This document shows positions 1 to 6,464 of a stretch of DNA of 6,464 bases, in pieces. Made by a program: the position numbers and the translations under genes. A model generated the notes under the pieces. It saw only the letters and a list, made by a program, of their open reading frames with translations, had not been told where the DNA came from and searched no databases. Each line of letters starts with the position of its first letter. Within the stretch, counting starts at the first letter, position 1. Location of the stretch: positions 1-6,464 of the forward strand of contig DFWB01000262.1 of NCBI GenBank assembly GCA_002380675.1, given 5' to 3'. This DNA is from Akkermansiaceae bacterium UBA4145 (lineage in GTDB: Bacteria > Verrucomicrobiota > Verrucomicrobiia > Verrucomicrobiales > Akkermansiaceae).

Positions 1-1203
1 GACGCCATCCCATCTGACCATCGAGTGACTAAGAGTGATCCCCCCTCGTGTCTCGCTGGCGTAATGTTCCGCGAGGTCAAATGTGTACCATTTGAAGTGG
101 GAGTCAGACACGTTTTTCATCGAGGGCCGATAATTAAAAGCCGTATCTACCGCAACCCATGGAGTCACCTCAAAGTCATTTCTGAACAGCTCCTTCATTA
201 CAGGAAGGACACGGTCAAAGTTCTGCTTATTCTGCAGCGTATTGCTATTGTAGAAGTAGATCATCGGTCGCCCATTGATGAGATACCAGTGCTCGCGCGG
301 TAGCGCTTCGAAGAAGGGCTTCCACTTTGCCTCATAGAGAATCTTAGCTGTCTCTGTGGCTTTTTGGCAGTCGGGTTTCTGTTTCCAGAAGTCGCCGAAC
401 CAAGGCTGCCCCCAGGTCCACGTGTCGTCAAAAAGCCCGAGTTTCACAACGTTCTTTCCATCGTCCTCCCGATGGCGTGCCAAACCAGATTGTAGGGCTG
501 ATATCGTGGAGGGTTGAAGATCGGGCCCATAGACGTTCAAAAGCAGGAAATCCAACCCCGCATGCCGACTGTCTCTGAATTCCCGATACCAGAAGCCGGC
601 GTTGTCTGGATGATATAATCCATCTTTCGACAGGTTCTTATGCGTGGGATCCGAGCGGTAAATCGAAGCTGGGAGAGTCATCCCAGGCACATGATTGTTC
701 GCCCAACCTGGCCCACCATTAGGTCCCTCGGGACTTGTAAAGAAAAACATGAACACCGCGCCAACATCACGGGCAAGCTTCTTGGTTGTATTGGGTTCGA
801 GGACCTTTTGGGTTTGCCAGGGGTCGGAGTAGTGCCACCGAGGCGCCACCCCGGCCTTTTCAGCAAGGGCGACACCTAGGTCGATTCTGCGGCGAAAGGT
901 TCCTGACCTTATTTGGGAACTGTATTCCCGGACAAGATCTTGATCGGGAAGCCTTCCAGTAAACTGCTTCCATAAAGCTTTGATGAACATCGAGGGACTC
1001 TCACCGAGGTTAAGATCATGGGTAGCGCTGATACTGAGACGCTCTAAATCTACCGGTGGTTTCAAGGCGAAGGTCGCCTTGGCCTCTGATCGCATTTTGG
1101 ACGTGTCATCGGCATGAGCCGCTTCTTGAGCGATCAAAAGCACGAGGGAGACAGCAGCAACCGTAGACGCGATGGTCGACGCTGATCTTTCGTAAACACT
1201 CAT
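1..1203 (-). CDS. Secreted GH99/GH71-like (DUF5010-type) TIM-barrel protein, 3' end outside window
   Basis: The frame is open for 401 codons from ATG 1203-1201 to the left edge with no stop, so the C-terminus is missing. Residues 1-31 form a signal peptide: a short charged start, a hydrophobic core rich in A, V, L and I, and an AHA|DD cleavage site. The mature part is rich in aromatic residues, as carbohydrate-active proteins often are. Notable blocks are WYREFRDSRHAGLDFLLLNV (205-224), KLGLFDDT (254-261), INGRPMIYFYN (309-319) and PWVAVDTAFN (348-357). This order (acting residue-rich strand, a GLFDDT-like strand, then a 'HWYLINGRPMIYFY' strand) recalls the glycoside-hydrolase-like barrels of the GH99/GH71/DUF5010 type. 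That match is from memory and unverified, and no catalytic residue is assigned. No Shine-Dalgarno is visible. The gene diverges from the SGNH esterase operon. That it is a real secreted protein is near certain; the enzymatic role is inference. Confidence 0.8.
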   Translation of the reverse strand, partial: MSVYERSASTIASTVAAVSLVLLIAQEAAHADDTSKMRSEAKATFALKPPVDLERLSISATHDLNLGESPSMFIKALWKQFTGRLPDQDLVREYSSQIRSGTFRRRIDLGVALAEKAGVAPRWHYSDPWQTQKVLEPNTTKKLARDVGAVFMFFFTSPEGPNGGPGWANNHVPGMTLPASIYRSDPTHKNLSKDGLYHPDNAGFWYREFRDSRHAGLDFLLLNVYGPDLQPSTISALQSGLARHREDDGKNVVKLGLFDDTWTWGQPWFGDFWKQKPDCQKATETAKILYEAKWKPFFEALPREHWYLINGRPMIYFYNSNTLQNKQNFDRVLPVMKELFRNDFEVTPWVAVDTAFNYRPSMKNVSDSHFKWYTFDLAEHYASETRGGITLSHSMVRWDGV

Positions 1204-1260
1204 TAGGCTAGGTGGGTGCAGACTCCCATTGTGAGGCAGACTGCTCTTCCGGGATCTCTT

Positions 1261-1284
1261 GGATGCATCCTGAAAAGGACTTTT
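1261..1284. promoter_or_regulatory. Two adjacent palindromes in divergent intergenic region (candidate operator)
   Basis: The region between the two divergent secreted-protein genes (1204-1393) contains a perfect 10-bp palindrome GGATGCATCC at 1261-1270. Two bases later comes an inverted repeat AAAAG-GA-CTTTT at 1273-1284. They lie about 58 bp from the left gene's start and 110 bp from the right gene's start, where a regulator could act on both directions. I could not find a well-spaced -35/-10 pair: a TTGCAA at 1283-1288 and a TATAGA at 1309-1314 are 20 bp apart, too long for a standard promoter. A regulatory role is inferred from position and symmetry only. Confidence 0.25.
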
Positions 1285-1393
1285 GCAACTCTGGGTTTGA
1301 AAGATTCCTATAGAACAGTGCGTGAATATTTAGTCCACGCCTCTCCCCGGGGCGCTTGACCGTTAAGGGGCTCATCGAGCACTATCCCCCACC

Positions 1394-2593
1394 ATGAGAA
1401 GGGTCTCTCTAAAGATCGGAATCGGCGCATTCTTCTGCCTTGTGTTATCGCATGGAGTTCTGGCTGAGGAGAAGGACCCCCTCAGCATTCCCGATAGCGA
1501 TGAAGGGGTTCCTGGCGCTGGCCCCTTAAGGAGGACTGATTGGTTTCGTGGGGTCTGGAAAGGGCGACGCAGTTCGTGGCTCAATCAGCCTCAGAAACCT
1601 CAAGATTCGATCGTTTTCCTCGGAGATTCGATTACGCAGGGCTGGAACGATGATTTTCGGGGGTTTTTCGGTGGCTTGAACGTCGTGAACCGGGGCATTA
1701 GTGGCGACACAAGCCGCGGCCTCCTCCTGCGGTTGCCGGGCGACGTCCTGGACCTCAATCCAAGGGCAGTGGTCATTATGGTTGGCGCCAATGATCTCGC
1801 AGAAAAGGCCCGAGGTGAAACCGTATTTACCAATGTAAAACTTATTGTGGATCGTCTGAAAAAGCACAGTGAAACCATGCGCATTATCGTATGTGAGACT
1901 TTTCCTTGCGCTCCGGACGATTATCGACCGGTTGCCGAAATTCAGAAAATCAACGCCCTTTATGCCGAGACTTGGGATGATGATGCACGAGTTACAGTGG
2001 TGAAGACCTACCGTCTCTTTGCCGGAAGCGATGGCGCCTCCCTTCCCAAGCTTCTGCCCGATCGTGTCCACCCAAACACAAGTGGTTACGCAGTCTGGTC
2101 CAATGCGATGCATTCGGTGTTCCGCGATCTGGGACTTGGTGATGGCACAGCCCATCCCCACGCGTGGATGCAATTTTCCCGTGATGATAAGGGAACGCGG
2201 TTTGTAAATGGGCGCCACGCCTACTCGATCACTGGCACGAAGTCTTTGGAGTTCACGATCAAGGTAGAGCCCGAGGCTGGGCATTATCTGGCACTCCAAT
2301 GGTTTGCGCAGAAAGGCCTGCCTCGCACCATCACTGTTGAAGCAAATGGAAGCCGACTCACCCGAACTCATCCGTCGCAGGACCCTGGCCGGCAATCATC
2401 CTCGTGGGATTCGATTCCTGTGAGTGAATTTGGGATCACCAAAAGAGAACGGAAGGGGTCCTATGTCGTTCGGATTTCCTGTCCGGGCGATGCAGAAGGA
2501 GATGCCGTGATTTCGGGCGTGCGCTTAATTAGCGATCCGTCCCAACTGAGAGCAGACCAACTGCCTCAATCAAACCATAAGGTCATCAGATGA
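1394..2593 (+). CDS. Secreted SGNH/GDSL-family esterase with extra C-terminal domain
   Basis: This 399-aa exported hydrolase has a signal peptide at residues 1-24 (basic start, hydrophobic core, VLA|EE cleavage). All SGNH blocks are present: block I FLGDSITQGW with nucleophile Ser79, block II NRGISGD with Gly101 or Gly104 (oxyanion hole), block III GAND at 131-134 with Asn133, and block V DRVHP with Asp223 and His226. Such enzymes typically remove acetyl or acyl groups from carbohydrates or lipids; the substrate here is unknown. The lead-in at 44-76 (PLRRTDWFRGVWKGRRSSW) resembles SGNH proteins of Planctomycetes/Verrucomicrobia. The catalytic domain ends near residue 247. Residues about 255-382 form a second, beta-rich region ending in YVVRISCPG...AVISGVRLI, which looks like an accessory beta-sandwich, possibly carbohydrate-binding. 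The chosen ATG directly precedes the signal peptide, although no Shine-Dalgarno is seen. The stop overlaps the next gene's start as ATGA, so the two form an operon. Confidence 0.93.
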   Translation: MRRVSLKIGIGAFFCLVLSHGVLAEEKDPLSIPDSDEGVPGAGPLRRTDWFRGVWKGRRSSWLNQPQKPQDSIVFLGDSITQGWNDDFRGFFGGLNVVNRGISGDTSRGLLLRLPGDVLDLNPRAVVIMVGANDLAEKARGETVFTNVKLIVDRLKKHSETMRIIVCETFPCAPDDYRPVAEIQKINALYAETWDDDARVTVVKTYRLFAGSDGASLPKLLPDRVHPNTSGYAVWSNAMHSVFRDLGLGDGTAHPHAWMQFSRDDKGTRFVNGRHAYSITGTKSLEFTIKVEPEAGHYLALQWFAQKGLPRTITVEANGSRLTRTHPSQDPGRQSSSWDSIPVSEFGITKRERKGSYVVRISCPGDAEGDAVISGVRLISDPSQLRADQLPQSNHKVIR

Positions 2594-3684
2594 GATGGAG
2601 AATACTAGCCCTCTTCTCCTTCAGCGCCTTTTCATCTAGCGCTGACCTTCCCGAGGACGGCCAGACTTCGTCTGAGGTAGCGAAGGTCCTTGTGGACACG
2701 GTCGCCCGCGAAGAGATCCCTGGCATAATTGGAGCGGTCACTTCATCTGAAGGAGTCATAGCCCTGAGTTCGGCTGGAGTGCGCAAATTTGGAACCGACG
2801 TTCCCTTGAAGAGCTCGGACCTGATTCACCTCGGCTCCTGCACAAAAGCCATGACGGCGGCTGTAATCGCGAGACTAGTTGTGGAGGGTAAGCTTCGCTG
2901 GGAGACCACACTCATAGAGGCTCTGCCGGACACAAAGGGTGCAATCGCACCCGGGTTTCACCGGATTAGCCTATGGGAATTACTCACTCACCGGGCAGGA
3001 GTGCCGGCTAACGCCGTGGATTGGTGGTCCTATGAGGACCTTCCGATTTTAGAGCGACGAGTCGCCCTGCTAACGAAAGCCCTCAAGCGTCCAGCTCTCC
3101 ATCAGCGAGGCGAGTATCAATATTCGAATCTGGGCTATATGATCGCCGGCTGCATGGCTGAGCGAGCAACCGGAAAGACATGGGAATCTCTAATTAAGGA
3201 TCGTTTGTTTACACCCCTTGGGATGATGTCCGCTGGATTTGGTGCGCCCGGGAGGATCGGGCAAGTCGATCAACCGTGGGGGCACGTCAGGGCTGGAAAG
3301 AATTGGAGAGCGAACCAATCGGATAACGCTCCCGCCCTCGGGCCCGCGGGCCGCGCCCACTGTTCCATGTCGGACTGGGCGAAGTTTCTCAGATGTTATC
3401 TTCCCGAAGGACCGGATCTCAGGCTCGACGCTGAGGCTCGCCGGAAGCTAGTGACGCCATCAGGGACATATGCTGGTGGATGGGTGATTGGTAAGAGAGC
3501 TTGGGCAAAAGGACCGGTTTTCACTCACAGCGGAAGCAATACGATGTGGTATGCCACCGTATGGGTCGCTCCAGGTCTGGATCGCGCGTTTTCGGTGGCC
3601 ACGAATTCATGTAATGAGCGTTCCCACGCGATCTGTGATCAAGTCATCGGCAAGCTCATTCAGATTGACCAACGATCCCGTTAG
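2590..3684 (+). CDS. Exported serine hydrolase, beta-lactamase class C / family VIII esterase type
   Basis: This 364-aa protein belongs to the penicillin-recognising serine hydrolase superfamily (Pfam Beta-lactamase). A short signal peptide is likely (MRWRILALFSFSAFSSSA, then DLPEDG). The catalytic motif SCTK supplies nucleophile Ser83 and general base Lys86. LLTHRAG at 131-137 is the conserved loop that follows, YSN at 178-180 is the second motif (Tyr178), and HSGSN at 313-317 takes the place of the KTG box. HSG is usual in family VIII esterases, D-aminopeptidases and related proteins, so true beta-lactamase activity is unlikely. Length is normal for a single catalytic domain. The substrate is probably a peptide, ester or amide in the periplasm; it cannot be specified. 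The start codon overlaps the SGNH gene's stop by four bases, which implies translational coupling and a shared process. It converges on the MATE gene with 47 bp between the stops. Confidence 0.92.
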   Translation: MRWRILALFSFSAFSSSADLPEDGQTSSEVAKVLVDTVAREEIPGIIGAVTSSEGVIALSSAGVRKFGTDVPLKSSDLIHLGSCTKAMTAAVIARLVVEGKLRWETTLIEALPDTKGAIAPGFHRISLWELLTHRAGVPANAVDWWSYEDLPILERRVALLTKALKRPALHQRGEYQYSNLGYMIAGCMAERATGKTWESLIKDRLFTPLGMMSAGFGAPGRIGQVDQPWGHVRAGKNWRANQSDNAPALGPAGRAHCSMSDWAKFLRCYLPEGPDLRLDAEARRKLVTPSGTYAGGWVIGKRAWAKGPVFTHSGSNTMWYATVWVAPGLDRAFSVATNSCNERSHAICDQVIGKLIQIDQRSR

Positions 3685-3731
3685 TTCCAAAGACGGTATT
3701 TCTACGCTGTCGGAGGGCGATCCAACAAGGA

Positions 3732-5105
3732 TCAGAGGACTTTCGCCTTCATGCTGCTTCTCAGGACCCACTGGGCATAAAGAATGGTGACCGCGGTCAT
3801 TACTATATTAATCGCGACCATCGCGAGAAAGAAGGTTGTCAGCGCGATACCGACCATTGTGACTAGGGGGTGAAAGATCCCTACCGGCAGAATGATTTTT
3901 CGGATGATGGATTCAATAAAGCCGTAGATCGGCTTTTTGACCGCTTGAAGGTAGCCGATATGGATAAAACTCATGACATATGCCCACTGAATAAAAGCCA
4001 TGATTCGGATGTAGCTGGTACCGACATCCACTACCGCAGGGTCGCTTGTGAATAGTCGGACAAGGGGGGTCGCAAAAATGAGCAAAATCAAAGAGGCCCC
4101 CGTCACAAGAAGAAGGCCGTATTTAATACACAAGGAGACACACTCGTGAACCCGGTCCATGCGGCCCGCTCCGTTATTCTGCCCTACAATCGAAATAATG
4201 GCGGAGCTTAGGCCAAGTGCGGGGAGGAGAGCCATCTGCTCGATCCGGGTGCCTACCCCAAATGCTGCTACCGCTACTTCACCGTAACTATTCAGGTAAT
4301 AGGTTGAGACAAAGAACCCGAGGGCAATCGACATCATATTAAACGCGGTCGGTATACCTTGGTGGAGAATCTCCCCATAAATCCTGAGCTGCGGCCATTT
4401 CAAGAGTTTGGGCACCTGAATATACCCTCGCCGTAGAACAGTCACAAAGAGGTAGACTCCTCCCAGCCCTTGGATGATTACCGTCGCCCAGGCAATTCCA
4501 GCGAGGCCCAACGGCGGAAGCCCGAACCCTCCATAGAGAAACCAAGGATCCAGCACGAGATTCGCAAAAAACCCCGCGATCAGAACCGTTCCAAACGTTT
4601 TGCTATCGCCGTGTGCCAGCAGGATCGCATTGCTCATGCTGCTCAGCAAAAAGAAGCCCGCGCCCCAGAAGAGCGGGCGCACGTAGGCATTTGCGAGGTC
4701 GAGATAGCGGCCGGATGCTCCGAGGAGTTCAAACAGAGGTGTCGCAGCAGCCAGGCCTGCCACAGTTATGATAATCGAAAACACGAATCCCAGCGAGAAT
4801 ACCTGGCCGGAATAGGCCTCTTCTTTGTCGGTTTCTCCTGCACCTATGGCATTCGCAATGAGAGCCGAGGAGCCTCGAGCCACCCCCTGGCTCAACGCGA
4901 TAATTACGAAGAAGACGGGAAAGGAAAGAGCCAGTGCGGCAAGGGCCTGAGTGGACACCTGCCCTGCGTAAAACGAATCCACCACGTTGTACATCGTGTT
5001 GAAAAAGAAACCCACGCTCAATGGGAGTGTGATATTACGGATATGAGAGCCGATTGGACCTTCCGTCAAAGGGGTAGATTTCATCAGGGGAAGGTTCCGT
5101 GCCAT
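3732..5105 (-). CDS. MATE family efflux transporter
   Basis: This inner-membrane antiporter of the MATE (NorM/DinF/YdhE-like) family exports drugs or other cationic or organic compounds in exchange for Na+ or H+. From ATG 5105 it is 457 aa, normal for the family, with about twelve hydrophobic segments. It shows the typical N-terminal LTEGPIG (13-19) leading into TM1, then MYNVVDSFYAG (38-48). The two MatE repeats lie at about 27-187 and 249-411. The second has the conserved stretch GTRIEQMALLPALGLSSAII followed by GQNNGAG (305-314). Three starts are possible. TTG 5123 has a GAGG too close to it. ATG 5105 has GAGAGA six bases upstream and is used here. ATG 5084 overlaps the stop of a possible small upstream gene as TGATG and would also leave a typical MATE N-terminus (MKSTPLTEGPIG). 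The gene is divergent from the SDR gene; the substrate is unknown. Confidence 0.93.
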   Translation of the reverse strand: MARNLPLMKSTPLTEGPIGSHIRNITLPLSVGFFFNTMYNVVDSFYAGQVSTQALAALALSFPVFFVIIALSQGVARGSSALIANAIGAGETDKEEAYSGQVFSLGFVFSIIITVAGLAAATPLFELLGASGRYLDLANAYVRPLFWGAGFFLLSSMSNAILLAHGDSKTFGTVLIAGFFANLVLDPWFLYGGFGLPPLGLAGIAWATVIIQGLGGVYLFVTVLRRGYIQVPKLLKWPQLRIYGEILHQGIPTAFNMMSIALGFFVSTYYLNSYGEVAVAAFGVGTRIEQMALLPALGLSSAIISIVGQNNGAGRMDRVHECVSLCIKYGLLLVTGASLILLIFATPLVRLFTSDPAVVDVGTSYIRIMAFIQWAYVMSFIHIGYLQAVKKPIYGFIESIIRKIILPVGIFHPLVTMVGIALTTFFLAMVAINIVMTAVTILYAQWVLRSSMKAKVL

Positions 5106-5341
5106 TGTGGATCTCTCGGCCAATTCCTCATGCCTGCCGCAATCCTGCGAGGGGGATACAACTCCGAAAATCCACGACGATCAATGACCAAGATGTCATC
5201 GGAGCAATGCTCTAGACAGGTCTCAATAAACTCCCTGGCTGAAATAGGATCGCTTTTTTGTCTTTCCTCGTTGAAGAAAGGAGTTTGTCGCTCCAGCAAT
5301 CCCACGGAGAGAGCTAGTCCAATGTTGAATGCACCAACCAT
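5084..5341 (-). CDS. Possible small unrecognised protein upstream of and overlapping the MATE gene
   Basis: An 85-codon frame runs from ATG 5341-5339 to TGA 5086-5084. The stop is shared with an in-frame MATE ATG as TGATG, an arrangement typical of translationally coupled genes. AAGG lies five bases before the ATG. The segment from about residue 34 on (ISAREFIETCLEH, then SDDILVIDRRGFSELYPPRR) has the mixed charge and hydrophobic spacing of a real, partly helical protein. I recognise no family. Against it: the start lies 20 bp inside the divergent SDR gene, the N-terminal residues are antisense to that gene's start, and the frame stays open far upstream, so part of it may be chance. A shorter version from an alternative start (GTG or TTG near 5310) is also possible. 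It could be a remnant of a decayed gene. Confidence 0.28.
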   Translation of the reverse strand: MVGAFNIGLALSVGLLERQTPFFNEERQKSDPISAREFIETCLEHCSDDILVIDRRGFSELYPPRRIAAGMRNWPRDPQWHGTFP

Positions 5342-6266
5342 AGACGCCTTGCCAACTGGAAGAGTCGTCATTACGGGAGGCACAGGTTTCATTGGTCTGA
5401 GCCTCGCCCGCCATCTTGATGCACTCGGATATGAGGTTGTTCTCATCTCCCGCCATGCACCGAAGGCAGAAGGCCCATGGGCACATTCTGAATGGGACGG
5501 TCGAACCGTTGGCAAGTGGGCTCGACACTTGGAGGGAGCCCGGGCAGTCGTAAATCTTGCAGGACGCACGGTCGATTGCATCAAGAGTGCCGCTCATTGT
5601 GACGAAATTCTCCATTCTAGGGTGGATTCCACCTTGGCCGTTGGAGAGGCCTTGCGCGGCATCGAAGGCAGGCCGCCTGTCTGGGTCCAAATGTCTACCG
5701 CACATATCTACGGTGATCCGCCTGAGGCGTGGTGCGATGAAGATTCTGCACTCGGAAATGGTCTAGCTCCCGAGGTAGGTGAGGCATGGGAAAAGGCCTG
5801 CAGACAAGGCGCCTGCTCAGGAGTGCGCCAGGTCGTTCTCCGGACTAGCTTTGTTCTCGGCATGACCGGTGGAGCCTTCCCAAAGATGCGGAGGCTCGCC
5901 CGACTGGGGCTTGGAGGTCGTGTGGGTAGCGGAACTCAGGGAATCAGTTGGATTCATGTTGATGATTTGAATGCGCTTATCACTCACGCGATCGTAAATA
6001 CGGAAATGCGCGGTGTCTATGTCGCGACCGCACCCCATCCGGTTTCTCAAGAAGAATTTATGCGAGAGCTTAGGCGTGCTATTGGAATGCCCTTGGGGCT
6101 ACCCGTGGCCGAATGGGCGATCCGATTTGGAGCCTATTGGTTTCTGCGGACTGACCCGGAACTTGTTTTGTTAGGTCGATATTGCACTTCGAGACGACTG
6201 AAGGCTGAGGGTTATTCATTTCTATTTCCTGCGCTTGGTGATGCCATGGAAGATTTGTGCAGCTGA
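5322..6266 (+). CDS. SDR39U1 / YfcH-like (TIGR01777) NAD(P)-binding epimerase-family protein
   Basis: This 314-aa extended short-chain dehydrogenase/reductase is predicted to be cytoplasmic. The Rossmann nucleotide-binding motif TGGTGFIG is at 18-25, followed by the beta-strand with SR (43-44). NLAG is at 78-81, STAHIYGD at 125-132, and GISWIHVDDL at 207-216. The C-terminal region from about 255 (MPLGLPVAEWAIRFG onward) corresponds to DUF1731. The function of the family is not settled; it is called a nucleoside-diphosphate-sugar epimerase only by similarity. The RRWT box common after NLAG in YfcH proteins is replaced by a stretch with Cys86 and Cys93, and no lysine follows Tyr130 in a YxxxK arrangement, so this is a distinct subgroup. 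The ATG is preceded by GGAGAGAG (5306-5313) with an eight-base spacer. The frame is open much further upstream, but only as antisense to the MATE gene. It stands alone on its strand, divergent from the MATE gene. Confidence 0.9.
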   Translation: MLNAPTIDALPTGRVVITGGTGFIGLSLARHLDALGYEVVLISRHAPKAEGPWAHSEWDGRTVGKWARHLEGARAVVNLAGRTVDCIKSAAHCDEILHSRVDSTLAVGEALRGIEGRPPVWVQMSTAHIYGDPPEAWCDEDSALGNGLAPEVGEAWEKACRQGACSGVRQVVLRTSFVLGMTGGAFPKMRRLARLGLGGRVGSGTQGISWIHVDDLNALITHAIVNTEMRGVYVATAPHPVSQEEFMRELRRAIGMPLGLPVAEWAIRFGAYWFLRTDPELVLLGRYCTSRRLKAEGYSFLFPALGDAMEDLCS

Positions 6267-6277
6267 TCAAAAGCTGC
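6259..6277 (+). terminator. Small hairpin across the SDR gene stop codon, weak terminator candidate
   Basis: A perfect six-base stem GCAGCT/AGCTGC with a seven-base loop includes the TGA stop at 6264-6266. It is followed by CCTCTGTTTGC, which is only weakly T-rich, so intrinsic termination is uncertain. It may instead affect mRNA stability or be a chance palindrome. Confidence 0.25.
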
Positions 6278-6408
6278 CTCTGTTTGCATTAGGTTATGTG
6301 CGAGCAATTCCAACTTCTTTTCGGGCTCCTCGTCCTCATCCTTCTAGCAAGTCGATCCTGAAACTTGCATGGAAGGCGTGCGACTGAAAGGATTGCTTTC
6401 GCTCCCTC

Positions 6409-6464
6409 ATGATCGTCAGTGTTCTTCTCCCCCTCGTTATCGCATTCATTATGTTTTCTTTGGG
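6409..6464 (+). CDS. N-terminus of probable bile acid:sodium symporter (BASS/SBF) family protein, truncated by window end
   Basis: Only 18 complete codons are visible, from ATG 6409-6411: MIVSVLLPLVIAFIMFSL, with the next codon beginning GG. An in-frame TGA at 6385-6387 and the absence of another start codon fix this ATG as the first possible one. The combination LPLVIAFIMFSLG closely matches the first transmembrane segment of SBF-family secondary transporters, where an LPL-x-x-FIMF-x-G pattern is common. These carry organic anions, such as pantoate, pyruvate or bile-acid-like compounds, with Na+ into or across the inner membrane. A weak AAGGA at 6388-6392 is 16 bases upstream, too far for a normal Shine-Dalgarno. 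It lies 142 bp after the SDR gene on the same strand. Eighteen residues are little evidence, and other membrane proteins remain possible. Confidence 0.5.
   Translation, partial: MIVSVLLPLVIAFIMFSL

Noticed and set aside
25..879. Short plus-strand frames at 25-303 and 640-879
   Set aside because: They lie opposite an uninterrupted 401-codon minus-strand gene with a signal peptide and show no protein-like features.
1218..1242. Direct repeat GCAGACT, two copies 18 bp apart near the left gene's start
   Set aside because: Seven bases in two copies is close to chance and no known site type matches.
1526..2395. Long minus-strand open frame (289 codons) opposite the SGNH esterase gene
   Set aside because: The plus strand has every SGNH catalytic block in order, plus a signal peptide; the antisense frame has no recognisable motif and is explained by codon usage of the real gene.
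3719..3733. Inverted repeat GATCC-aacaa-GGATC between the converging genes
   Set aside because: The stem is only five base pairs and no T-run follows on either strand, so a bidirectional terminator is not supported.
5106..5123. TTG at 5123 as the MATE start
   Set aside because: The GAGG before it is only two bases away, and the two downstream ATGs give more typical MATE N-termini.
4470..5321. Open frame extending the SDR gene 284 codons upstream on the plus strand
   Set aside because: It is antisense to the 5' half of a clear MATE transporter, lacks family motifs, and the SDR fold starts a few residues after ATG 5322, which has its own ribosome site.

Overview
The window looks like ordinary chromosomal DNA from a bacterium of the PVC group (Planctomycetes/Verrucomicrobia), probably a verrucomicrobial-type heterotroph. 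This is inferred from protein style, not from a marker gene. The secreted SGNH hydrolase carries a lead-in before its GDS motif (residues 44-76, with the WFRGVWKGRRSSW stretch) that I associate with proteins of that group, and two genes start without a clear Shine-Dalgarno sequence. Base composition is moderate (low-to-mid 50s % GC by eye). I see no rRNA, tRNA, CRISPR array, insertion sequence or phage gene.

Left part (1-3684): two divergent transcription units share a ~190 bp intergenic region (1204-1393) that contains two adjacent palindromes. Leftward runs a secreted protein whose reading frame stays open for 401 codons and leaves the window. It resembles TIM-barrel proteins of the GH99/GH71-like or DUF5010 type. 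Rightward runs a two-gene operon: an exported SGNH/GDSL esterase with an extra C-terminal domain, then an exported serine hydrolase of the class C beta-lactamase/family VIII esterase type. The two genes overlap by four bases (ATGA). Three exported, probably hydrolytic proteins around one control region suggest a small extracytoplasmic carbohydrate- or ester-processing locus. The substrate cannot be read from the sequence.

Middle part (3732-5341): a MATE-family multidrug/cation antiporter is encoded on the minus strand and converges on the serine hydrolase gene with under 50 bp between them. Just upstream of it, on the same strand, lies a possible small unrecognised gene (about 85 codons) whose stop overlaps an internal ATG of the MATE gene as TGATG.

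Right part (5322-6464): divergent from the MATE gene is an atypical extended SDR of the SDR39U1/YfcH (TIGR01777) family. A small hairpin spans its stop codon. After a ~140 bp gap, the window ends in the first 18 codons of a membrane protein that looks like a bile acid:sodium symporter family member.

No clear novel system is visible. The points most worth a second look are the possible small gene in front of the MATE transporter, the extra domain on the SGNH esterase, the non-canonical SDR39U1 subgroup, and the palindromes in the divergent promoter region.
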